A stretch of 47,304 nt of DNA, taken from CAMAUF01 sp046152925. GTDB lineage: Bacteria; Chloroflexota; Dehalococcoidia; Tepidiformales; Tepidiformaceae. The stretch lies in the NCBI GenBank assembly GCA_046152925.1, contig JBJXFX010000072.1:1-47304 (forward strand), in the 5' to 3' direction. A program made the position numbers and the translations under genes. The notes below the pieces were generated by a model that saw only the letters and a program-made list of their open reading frames with translations, searched no databases and was not told where the DNA came from. Positions 39,415 to 46,768 of this stretch are shown in pieces (position 1 is the stretch's first letter; each line of letters starts with the position of its first letter).

Positions 39415-40623
39415 ATGAAATTCGGGATCTTCTACGAGCTCCAGCTCCCCAGGCCGTGGGAGCCCGGCGATGAGCATCGGTTGATCAAGAACGCGCTCTC
39501 CCAGGTCGAGCTCGCCGACAAGCTCGGGTTCGACTACGCCTGGGAGGTCGAGCACCACTTCCTTGAGGAGTACTCCCATTCCTCGGCGCCGGAGGTCTTC
39601 CTTGCGGCCGCGAGCCAGCGGACGAAGAACATCCGTCTCGGCCACGGGATCATCCAGCTGCCGACCAACCACCCCGCGCGCGTCGCCGAACGGGTCTCGA
39701 TGCTCGACCTCGTGAGCGATGGCCGCGTCGAGTTCGGCATCGGCGAGGGGTCAAGCGTCACTGAGCTTCACCCCTTCGACCGCCGCTTCCGCGACAAGCG
39801 CGCCGTCTGGGAAGACGCGATCAAGGCGATCCTGCCGATGTTCGACGACAAGGGCGTCGAATATCACGGCGAATACTTCGATTTTCCGCTGCGCAACGTC
39901 CTCCCAAAGTCGTTCCAGAAGCCGCATCCGCCGCTCTGGGTCGCGTGTTCGCAGTTGGAGACGATCGAGATGGCGGGCCGGCGCGGTATCGGCGCCCTCG
40001 GCTTTCAGTTCGTGAGCCCGGCAGCCGCCAGGGCATGGGTCAACGCCTACTACAACGCCTACACCAAGCACCTCGAAAAGCTGGCCGACTACCAAACGAA
40101 CCCAGCGGTCGCCGTCGTCAGTTCGTTCATGTGCGCGGAGACCGACGAGGAGGCCCAGAAGCGCGCTGAGGGCTGGACCTTCTTCCAGTTCTCGCTCATG
40201 TACTACAACACGAAGGGCACCGTCGTCCCGTATACCGTGAGCCTCTGGGATGAGTACCAGGCGTGGAGAGAGACCCCCAAGGGCCAGGAAGCCGTCAACC
40301 GGAACACGGGCCTTGTTGGCTCGCCAAAGACGATCCGCGAGCGGATCCACCAGTTCGTGGACTCCGGCGTCGACCAGATCATCCTCCTCAACCAGGCAGG
40401 CAAGAACACCCACGAACACATCTGCGAGAGCCTCGAGCTGTTCGCGCGCGAGGTGATGCCGGAGTTCCACGCGATGGAGCCGGCGCATCAGGCGTGGAAG
40501 CGCAAGGTGCTGAGCGGCGAGATCGAGCTCGAAGAGATCGATACGAAGCCGTTCTGGGCGCCTTCGAACCAGACGCCCATCAGCAAGCTGCGCGAACAGG
40601 GGGCCCCGGTCGCGACCTCCTAG
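39415..40623 (+). CDS. LLM-class flavin-dependent oxidoreductase (bacterial luciferase-like)
   Basis: 402 residues, longer than the F420-type members. Start: MKFGIFYELQLPRPW. Landmarks: FDYAWEVEHHFLEEYSHSSAPEVFLAAASQRT (luciferase family HHF), IQLPTNHPARVAERVSMLDLVSDGRVEFGIGEGSS, and VWEDAIKAILPMF. The insertion with several aromatics (YYNTKGTVVPYTVSLWDEYQAW) and the C-terminal GVDQIILLNQAGKNTHEHICESLELFAREVMPEF match FMNH2-dependent alkanal or sulfonate-type monooxygenases. A flavin reductase is not nearby. Likely oxidises a small organic molecule; the substrate is unknown. Confidence 0.88.
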   Translation: MKFGIFYELQLPRPWEPGDEHRLIKNALSQVELADKLGFDYAWEVEHHFLEEYSHSSAPEVFLAAASQRTKNIRLGHGIIQLPTNHPARVAERVSMLDLVSDGRVEFGIGEGSSVTELHPFDRRFRDKRAVWEDAIKAILPMFDDKGVEYHGEYFDFPLRNVLPKSFQKPHPPLWVACSQLETIEMAGRRGIGALGFQFVSPAAARAWVNAYYNAYTKHLEKLADYQTNPAVAVVSSFMCAETDEEAQKRAEGWTFFQFSLMYYNTKGTVVPYTVSLWDEYQAWRETPKGQEAVNRNTGLVGSPKTIRERIHQFVDSGVDQIILLNQAGKNTHEHICESLELFAREVMPEFHAMEPAHQAWKRKVLSGEIELEEIDTKPFWAPSNQTPISKLREQGAPVATS

Positions 40624-40685
40624 TCGCCAAGCCGTAATCAGCACGCCCGCCCGTCACGTATGGTGAGGTGATGGAGGGGCGAAGT

Positions 40686-42101
40686 ATGGCGGACTACGAT
40701 GTTGTGGCGATTGGCGCGGGGACGGGTGGCCTCACGGTCACCCGGCTGACCGCAAAGGCCGGTAAGCGCGTCGCGATGGTCGAGCGGTTCAAGCCCGGCG
40801 GCGACTGCCTCTTCACCGGCTGCGTGCCGACGAAGTCGCTGATCCACGCCGCCAAGGTCTATCACCACGCGAAGCACGGCGCCCACCTCGGCGTCGTCGC
40901 GAACGACCTCCGCCTCGACTACGCCGCGGTCCGCCGCCACGTCCTCGCCGCCCAGGAACAGGCCGGCAAGGTCGAGACGCCCGAGGCCATCGCCAGCCAC
41001 GGGGTCGAATTGGTCACCGGCGAGGCCCGCTTCCTCGATGCGCACACGCTCGATGTCGGCGGACGCCGGATGACGGCGGCAAACATCGTGATCGCGACCG
41101 GCGGCGAGCCCGCCGTCCCGCCGATCCCCGGCCTGCGCGAGGCCGGCTTCGATACGAATGTCCAGCTCGTCGCCTGGGAGACGCTCCCGGAGTCCCTCTG
41201 TGTCATCGGCGGCGGGCCGATCGGGGTCGAGTTCGCGCAGGTCATGGCGCGGTTCGGCGTGAAGGTCACGCTCCTCCAGAGCGCTGAGCGCATCCTCGAG
41301 CGCGACGACCCTGAGGCCGCCGAGGTCGTCGCCGCCGTCCTGCGCCGCGAGGGTGTGGACGTGCGGACGGGTGTGAAGGTGACAGGCGTCGAAGGCGGCG
41401 ATGGCGGCCGGACCGTGACCTTCGAGCAGGACGGCCGCACCGGACGGGTGACCTGCGAGCGCCTGCTCGTGGCGGCCGGGCGGAAGCCGGAGATCGGCTC
41501 GCTGGACCTTGCCAAAGCCGGTGTGGTCGCCAACGAGCGCGGCGTCGTGGTCGATGAGCAGCTCCGGACGAACGTCAGGCACATCTTCGCGGTGGGCGAC
41601 GTCGCGGGCGGGTACCAGTTCACGCACGTGGCCGAGGCGCACGCGCGGCTCGTCGCCAACCTGATCAACAAGCCCGGATTCCTCGCAAAGCGCTTCCAGA
41701 AGTGGAACGACCGCGTCGTCCCGCGGGTGACCTACACCGACCCGGAGGTCGCCTCGGTGGGGTTGACCGAGGCCCAGGCCCGAGCGGCGCGCAAGGGCGT
41801 CCGCGTCTGGACGGTGCCCCTGCGCGACATCGACCGGGCGGTGACGATGGGCCAGATGGAAGGCTTCTTCCGCGTCGTGACCGCCAAAGGTTGGCAGAGC
41901 AAGCTTGGGCTGGCCGGCTCGCTCGGCGACGAAATCGTGGGCGCCTGCCTGGTCGGCCCGAACGCAGGCGACTGCCTGATGCCCCTCGTGGTTGCGATGA
42001 AGGCGCGCCTGCCCATCGGGATCGTGGCTTGGAACATGCAGGCCTACCCGACGATGGCCCTTGGCGTCCGTCAGGTCACCGGCGCTCCCTTCGACGCGTA
42101 G
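40686..42101 (+). CDS. Pyridine nucleotide-disulfide oxidoreductase, Lpd/MerA-like
   Basis: 471 residues; ATG 40686 preferred because GGAGGGG precedes it (ATG 40671 contains that site). FAD-binding AIGAGTGGLTV; redox-active pair C-L-F-T-G-C in GGDCLFTGCVPTKS; NAD(P)-binding VIGGGPIGVEFAQ; second FAD motif HIFAVGDVAGGYQFTHVA. The C-terminal dimer domain ends NMQAYPTMALGV, where lipoamide dehydrogenase has HAHPT(L)SE: both the catalytic His and the Glu are missing. Some MerA and related enzymes also have Tyr there. So it is probably not a lipoamide dehydrogenase; the electron acceptor is unknown. It lies 62 bases after the LLM gene. Confidence 0.88.
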   Translation: MADYDVVAIGAGTGGLTVTRLTAKAGKRVAMVERFKPGGDCLFTGCVPTKSLIHAAKVYHHAKHGAHLGVVANDLRLDYAAVRRHVLAAQEQAGKVETPEAIASHGVELVTGEARFLDAHTLDVGGRRMTAANIVIATGGEPAVPPIPGLREAGFDTNVQLVAWETLPESLCVIGGGPIGVEFAQVMARFGVKVTLLQSAERILERDDPEAAEVVAAVLRREGVDVRTGVKVTGVEGGDGGRTVTFEQDGRTGRVTCERLLVAAGRKPEIGSLDLAKAGVVANERGVVVDEQLRTNVRHIFAVGDVAGGYQFTHVAEAHARLVANLINKPGFLAKRFQKWNDRVVPRVTYTDPEVASVGLTEAQARAARKGVRVWTVPLRDIDRAVTMGQMEGFFRVVTAKGWQSKLGLAGSLGDEIVGACLVGPNAGDCLMPLVVAMKARLPIGIVAWNMQAYPTMALGVRQVTGAPFDA

Positions 42102-42111
42102 CTGGGCGGCT

Positions 42112-42990
42112 TTACAGCTTCGCGAGCCCGGGGATGACGGTCTTCGCCATCGCCTCCATCGCGCCCTGGTCCTGGACGTTGACGAGCGAGCCGAGCGCCG
42201 CTTGGGCGCCGATTTCGGCGAAGCGGGCGAGCCGCTCGACCTCCGCCTCGGCGCGTTCGCCCTTGGAACCGGGGTCGAAGCGGGTGACGATCGTCTTCTC
42301 GATGGTCGCCGGGTCGCGCCCTTCCCGTTCGCAATGCTCGGCGAGGATGCCGAGAAGCCGCTCGGTGCTCTCCGGGTCCATGCCGCGGACGTTGCAGGCG
42401 TCGGCGTAGCGGGCGACGAGCCGCAGCGTCTTCTTCTCGCCGCTGCCGCCGATCAGGATGGGCGGGCGCGGCTTCTGGACGGGCCTGGGCGAGCAGAGCG
42501 TTTCAGCGAGTTGGAAGTGCTTGCCGTTGAACGGGCCGTTGTTGTCGCTCCACATCTGCTCGCAGACCTGGATGGCCTCTTCCAGCATCTCGAAGCGCGT
42601 CTTGATGGGCGGGAAGGGGAAGCCGAGGCCCTGGTGTTCGCGTTCGAACCAGGCGGCGCCGATCCCGAGCCAAGCCCGACCGCCCGAAAGGACATCGAGG
42701 CCGGTCACCTGCTTGGCGAGGAAGCCGGGGTTGCGATAGGTGACGCCCGTGGCCAAGACGCCGAGCTTGACGCGCGACGTCTTCGCGGCGATGAACCCGA
42801 GGACGTTGTACGCCTCGAACATCTCGTTCTCGGCGGGCCCGACGGGCGGGATTTGGAAGTAGTGGTCCATGACGGAGAGGCGGTCGAAGCCGGCCTGGTC
42901 AGCGGCGGCGGCGATTTCGCCGATCTTGGCGCCGAGCTGCTCGACGGGGACGCCGTACGTAAACGAGGAGAGGTGGAGTCCGAGTTTCAT
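42112..42990 (-). CDS. LLM-class F420-dependent oxidoreductase
   Basis: 292 residues from ATG 42990 (MKLGLHLSSFTYGVPVEQL). TIM barrel: FDRLSVMDHYFQIP, RVKLGVLATGVTYRNPGFLAKQVTGLDVLSGGRAWLGIGAAWFEREHQGLGFPFP, RPVQKPRPPILIGGSGEKKTLRLVARYADACN. This is the TIGR03560-type F420 subgroup by family motifs. Its length and sequence are distinct from the other LLM proteins of the window, so not a recent duplication. Convergent with the disulfide oxidoreductase (10-base gap). Confidence 0.9.
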   Translation of the reverse strand: MKLGLHLSSFTYGVPVEQLGAKIGEIAAAADQAGFDRLSVMDHYFQIPPVGPAENEMFEAYNVLGFIAAKTSRVKLGVLATGVTYRNPGFLAKQVTGLDVLSGGRAWLGIGAAWFEREHQGLGFPFPPIKTRFEMLEEAIQVCEQMWSDNNGPFNGKHFQLAETLCSPRPVQKPRPPILIGGSGEKKTLRLVARYADACNVRGMDPESTERLLGILAEHCEREGRDPATIEKTIVTRFDPGSKGERAEAEVERLARFAEIGAQAALGSLVNVQDQGAMEAMAKTVIPGLAKL

Positions 42991-43107
42991 GGGAGCATGG
43001 TGCCATGTCCTCGTCCTACGTCCCTGGCGGCGCGTGTCGGGCGTCCATCGGGTCGATATTGGGGTTGTGGGGATGGACGCGGAAGGGACCGGTGACAGTT
43101 GCTCGGG

Positions 43108-43539
43108 TCATGCAGTCAGCGGACTCACCAGCCGAAGGCCGGGGAAACGTCGGAAACCAAGGCCCGCGGTGGCAAAACCAGCGCCAGCTTCAATGGCGAT
43201 CGACGCAAGGTACGCGTGGGGGACGCGGTTACCGGTGGCCCCGGTTTCGATGCAAAGGGTATGAAAGATGCTCCAGTGGCGGTCTCCGGGGCTAACGGAC
43301 ACGGCCGCCGGTGACCCTCGAAGTGTGTCGGCGAACTTGAGGGCGTCCGTGACGGTGGCAGGTGAGGCCATGAACGCTGGGTTGGTCGTGATCCGGATCA
43401 TGGCGCTTAGGACGAAATCGACCACGCCGAGCGGCATGTTGCCCGAGGAGGCGGCAGTCGTTAGCCAGCGTCGCATCGGACCGTGGTGCGGATGATCGGG
43501 ACGGAATGCGGCGATGGCGACGTTTACATCGGGGATCAC
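43108..43539 (-). CDS. vapC: VapC-like PIN-domain toxin, probably inactivated
   Basis: 143 residues from GTG 43539, overlapping the antitoxin stop (GTGA). PIN-domain landmarks: VIPDVNVAIAAFRPDHPHH with the first acidic residue (Asp4), a middle VVDFVLSAMIRI, and the tail GNRVPHAYLASIAIEAGAGFATAGLGFRRFPGL. In active VapC the tail reads V-x-D-A-x-LAA...T-x-D-x-DF; here the first Asp is His and the second Gly, so two of the metal-binding acids are missing. RNase activity is doubtful. The toxin sits on the minus strand between two LLM genes. Confidence 0.8.
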   Translation of the reverse strand: MIPDVNVAIAAFRPDHPHHGPMRRWLTTAASSGNMPLGVVDFVLSAMIRITTNPAFMASPATVTDALKFADTLRGSPAAVSVSPGDRHWSIFHTLCIETGATGNRVPHAYLASIAIEAGAGFATAGLGFRRFPGLRLVSPLTA

Positions 43540-43805
43540 CACCGCGGTGTGCCATGCCCCTCGTCGAGGTACGGCAGTGCGTCCCACTCGAGGCCGACCT
43601 GCAGCCCCCAGCGGTCCGGCGGGACGGGACAGGCCGGGAGTTCAAATCGCGGGACACCTGGAGGCTCGGGCGCCTCCTGGGCGAGCTCTTCCGCAAGCGC
43701 CGCCTCGATGAGCGCGGAGACCGTAATGCGGCGTCGCCGCGCTTCGGCTGCAGCTCGCCGGGCAAGGTCGTCGTCGATGGTGATGATTCCCATTCTGCCG
43801 ATCAT
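43536..43805 (-). CDS. vapB: VapB-like antitoxin
   Basis: 89 residues from ATG 43805; an ATG at 43793 is an alternative. N-terminal MGIITIDDDLARRAAAEARRRRITVSALIEAALAEEL is a ribbon-helix-helix DNA-binding domain; the C-terminus (WGLQVGLEWDALPYLDEG) is the toxin-binding tail. Antitoxin-first order with a 4-base overlap to the toxin is typical; such proteins also autorepress their promoter. Confidence 0.8.
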   Translation of the reverse strand: MIGRMGIITIDDDLARRAAAEARRRRITVSALIEAALAEELAQEAPEPPGVPRFELPACPVPPDRWGLQVGLEWDALPYLDEGHGTPRW

Positions 43806-43823
43806 AGCAACTCTCGCCGCGGT

Positions 43824-44915
43824 TCAAAGCCCCCGGTAGGCCTTTTCGTCCGCAGGTGACGCCCACTCGCTGAAGCCGCCGTGGGCGTGGACGGCGCACG
43901 CCTCCACCACGGCCCGCGCGGCGTCGATCCCCGGACGCACCCCCACGATCCGCACGATCGCGAGGTCGAGGCCTTGGGAGAGGCGCGCGAGGGCGGCCGG
44001 CGCGCCAGAGGCCGGGCCGTAGTAGCCCATCTCGCGGAGCAGTTCCGGCGGGAAGAGGTCGATCAGCTCCGCTTCGGCGGCGCCTTCGGCGAGGCGCGCT
44101 TCGATCCGGCTGAGGACGGCGTCGTAGCCCATGCGCGTGAAGTGGCCGCGATAACCGCTCTCCTTGGGGGCGCCGGGGCGCGCGAGCGCGTACCCCATGA
44201 AGGCGCGGACGAATGCGCTGCGGGCCGCCTCTTCGTCGTCGTCGATGCAGACGCGGATGTACTCGGTGATGGCGACGTCGGCGGGGTCGCGGCCGGCCTT
44301 GGCGGCGCCGGCGGCGACCTGTTCGCGGCACCAGGGGCGCCAGGCGGGCGCCGTCCAGTTGAGGCTGACGCCGTCCGCGAGCTCGCCGGCGAGCTTGAGC
44401 ATCTGGGGGCCGAGGGCGGCGAGGTAGATGGGCGCGGGGAGCGGCTTCGCCGTCGCCTGGAGGCCGTGGAGGTGAAGGGCGGGGCCGTCGTAGTCGACGA
44501 CCTGGCCAGCGAGTAGCCCCCGGAGCGTGACGAGGTAGTCGCGCATCATGCCGACGACCGGCCATTCGGGGAGGCCGTGGGCGCGGCGGAAGAGTTGGCT
44601 GTACGCCCCGCCCGTGCCGAGGCCGATGACGAAGCGCCCGCCGGTGAGCTCGTGAAGCGTACCGGCCTGCTGGGCGAGCGAAGAGACGGTCCAGGCCGGC
44701 GCGGGGATGACGGCGATGCCCGTCGGCAGGCCGCCCTCGACCAGGTCCTGGGTGGCCGTCGACCACTGGGCGCAGACCTGGAAACCGTCGCGGGTGGCGG
44801 GGCCGCTCGGCGTCCAAGCGGCGCGGTAGCCGAGCTGGGCCGCTTCGCGGACGAGAGTATTGGACTCGGCGAAGGTGAGTCCGAGGTTGGCGTCGACTCC
44901 GAGGGCGTACGTCAT
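43824..44915 (-). CDS. LLM-class flavin-dependent oxidoreductase
   Basis: 363 residues. Luciferase-like barrel: MTYALGVDANLGLTFAESNTLVREAAQLGYRAAWTPSG, TGIAVIPAPAWTVSSLAQQAGTLHELTGGRFVIGLGTGG, PAPIYLAALGPQMLKLAGELADGVSLNWTAPAWRPWC. The GGRFVIGLGTG and ALGPQMLKLAGE motifs fit the F420-dependent group rather than the FMN alkanesulfonate type. It is the fourth LLM enzyme in the window. Cofactor and substrate unknown. Confidence 0.88.
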   Translation of the reverse strand: MTYALGVDANLGLTFAESNTLVREAAQLGYRAAWTPSGPATRDGFQVCAQWSTATQDLVEGGLPTGIAVIPAPAWTVSSLAQQAGTLHELTGGRFVIGLGTGGAYSQLFRRAHGLPEWPVVGMMRDYLVTLRGLLAGQVVDYDGPALHLHGLQATAKPLPAPIYLAALGPQMLKLAGELADGVSLNWTAPAWRPWCREQVAAGAAKAGRDPADVAITEYIRVCIDDDEEAARSAFVRAFMGYALARPGAPKESGYRGHFTRMGYDAVLSRIEARLAEGAAEAELIDLFPPELLREMGYYGPASGAPAALARLSQGLDLAIVRIVGVRPGIDAARAVVEACAVHAHGGFSEWASPADEKAYRGL

Positions 44916-44984
44916 GCGGAGATCATGGCGGAAGCCGGGCGGGTGCGCGAGCGGCCCGCCGAATCCGGTCCGCCCGGCTTCCGC

Positions 44985-45794
44985 CTAGTTGTCGCAGGGC
45001 CGGGGGATCAGGTCCACGAGACGCTCAGACCAGGCGTCGTAGGCCTTGGCCGTCGGATGGATGCCGTCGTCGATCCACTCGTTGCGGTCCGCCTGCTGCT
45101 CATAGAGCGGCCGCAGGTCGACGATCGTGACGTCTTTCTTGGCTTTCACGACGTCGATCATGATCTCGTCGTAGGCGTCGCGCAGTTCGCGCGTCCCGCC
45201 GTAGTCAGGGCCCGCGGGGGCGCGGAACCACTCGTTCTGGAGGAGCACGTAGACGCGGGCGCCGCTCTTGAGGGCGGCGTCGAGCACGGTCCCGACGTCG
45301 TCCCGGTACTGCTTCTTCGAAATGCCGTTCGCGATGTCGTTCGCGCCCGACTGGAAGGTGATGACCGTCGGCTTGAACTCCCGAATCTTCGGGACCTGCT
45401 CTTCGATCATCTGCGAAGCCGTGTAGCCAGAAATCCCGGCGTTGTTGAGCTCGACCGTGCACCCAGCGGCGCGCCAGCGCTCGGCCAGGCGAGCCGGGAA
45501 GGCCCCGGTCTCGATGTCGTCGGCGCCCACGCCCTGGGAAAGCGAATCGCCGATGGCGAGGTAGCGGACCGCGGCAGGGTCGGCCGGATCTACCGTGCCG
45601 GTGGGGTCTGCTGGGTCCGGGGAGCCGCCTGCGTCCTCCGGTCCATCCGTGGACGGACTCGAGGCGTCGTCGTCGCTCCCACCGCAGGCTGGCACGACCA
45701 GGGCCGCTGCGAAGAGCAGGGCGAGGGGGACGAGTTGCCAAAGGCGAGTCCGCACGGGGGCAAGTAGACGTCGAAGTCCGATTTCATAGGGCAT
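44985..45794 (-). CDS. SGNH/GDSL-type lipoprotein esterase
   Basis: 269 residues from ATG 45794. Signal peptide about 1-37 with lipobox VVPAC, followed by an acidic Asp/Ser/Pro linker (SDDDASSPSTDGPEDAGGSPDP) of about 40 residues. SGNH blocks are complete: I YLAIGDSLSQG (Ser nucleophile), II NNAGISGYTA, III QSGANDIANG, V DDGIHPTAKAY (Asp-His). It is therefore probably an active exported esterase or lipase, anchored on the membrane. Clearer than the SGNH-like protein at 14100-14846, which lacks the nucleophile motif. It stands alone between an LLM gene and the crotonase. Confidence 0.9.
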   Translation of the reverse strand: MPYEIGLRRLLAPVRTRLWQLVPLALLFAAALVVPACGGSDDDASSPSTDGPEDAGGSPDPADPTGTVDPADPAAVRYLAIGDSLSQGVGADDIETGAFPARLAERWRAAGCTVELNNAGISGYTASQMIEEQVPKIREFKPTVITFQSGANDIANGISKKQYRDDVGTVLDAALKSGARVYVLLQNEWFRAPAGPDYGGTRELRDAYDEIMIDVVKAKKDVTIVDLRPLYEQQADRNEWIDDGIHPTAKAYDAWSERLVDLIPRPCDN

Positions 45795-45838
45795 GGTGCG
45801 CTCCTCAGGTGCGTGTGGTGTCGGCTCGAAGGCTGTCG

Positions 45839-46684
45839 CTACGCGGGCGACGGGCCGCCGCTTTCGGGGGCATCGACGACGTCCCGCCAACGGGCGAGCG
45901 CGGCGCGGAGGCCTTCTTCTTTGATGAGCTGGTTGGTCGCGCGCACGGCGCGGGACTGGTGGCTGAGGGCGTCGAGGTCGACGCCGTAGCGGAGGGACTC
46001 GCGGAAGCCCTGGACTTCCTGCGTCTCGTTGATGCCACGCTTGGCGAGGAGGAGGATTTCGACGGGGGTCTCGGCAATCGCGAGGGCGCGCTCGCGGACG
46101 GCGGTTGCGAGGTCGCGGGCCGGGACGATGTCCGTGAGCATGCCCCAATCGTATGCCTGCTTGGCCGAGATCCTTGAGCCGATCCGGTAGAAGACTTCGC
46201 GGGCGCGTTTTGGGCCAATCAGCCACGTCCAGAACGGGAGGACGAAGCCAATGCCCACCGGGAGCTGGGGGATGCCAAAGGTGGCGTCGTCGGCCGCGAT
46301 CGTCAGGTCGCAGACCAGGGCCAACTGCGTGCCGCCCGCGAGGCAGAAGCCGTGCACCTGGGCGATGACGGGCTTCTTCAGGTCCCAGATGGTGAGCAGG
46401 CGGGAGAGCGTGTCGTTCAGGTTGGCGGCGTCGTCGACGGCGGACATGGGGCCTCGGGCGCGCGGGCCATCAAGTCCCCCGGAGAGGTCGTAGCCGGCGC
46501 AAAAGGCGCGCCCTTCCCCTTTGAGGACGACGACGCGGACGCCCGCGTCGGCCTCGGCGGCGCGCAGCGCCGCGACCAGCTCAAGCTGCAGCGGGACGGA
46601 GAGGGCGTTCAGCTTCTCGGGCCGATTGAGGGTAATGGTCGCGATGCGCTCAGAGACATCGTAGAGGAGGTAGTCGTAGGGCAT
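45839..46684 (-). CDS. Crotonase-superfamily protein without the hydratase glutamates
   Basis: 281 residues from ATG 46684. Crotonase fold: ITLNRPEKLNALS, oxyanion-hole strand GRAFCAGYDL, and AGGTQLALVCDLTIAADDATFGIPQLPVGIGF. The positions of the two enoyl-CoA hydratase glutamates (rat E144 in GGGCELA and E164 in QPEI) are Gln here (GGTQLA and IPQLP). Hydration of enoyl-CoA by the known mechanism is therefore unlikely; another reaction of the superfamily (isomerisation, decarboxylation, thioester hydrolysis) or a binding role is possible. The C-terminal helices are full length. A linkage with the acyl-CoA enzymes elsewhere in the window is inferred only. Confidence 0.85.
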   Translation of the reverse strand: MPYDYLLYDVSERIATITLNRPEKLNALSVPLQLELVAALRAAEADAGVRVVVLKGEGRAFCAGYDLSGGLDGPRARGPMSAVDDAANLNDTLSRLLTIWDLKKPVIAQVHGFCLAGGTQLALVCDLTIAADDATFGIPQLPVGIGFVLPFWTWLIGPKRAREVFYRIGSRISAKQAYDWGMLTDIVPARDLATAVRERALAIAETPVEILLLAKRGINETQEVQGFRESLRYGVDLDALSHQSRAVRATNQLIKEEGLRAALARWRDVVDAPESGGPSPA

Positions 46685-46768
46685 GAGGGCACATCTTACG
46701 CATGAGCCAGGGTGGTCGGGTGAGCAACGGAGTTTTGGAGTGCCGGAGTGTCGGAGCGGGCGTTGCGG

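Noticed and set aside
42991..43107. Possible small gene between the LLM gene and vapC
   Set aside because: 117 bases with no supported coding sequence; open frames here are extensions of shadows.
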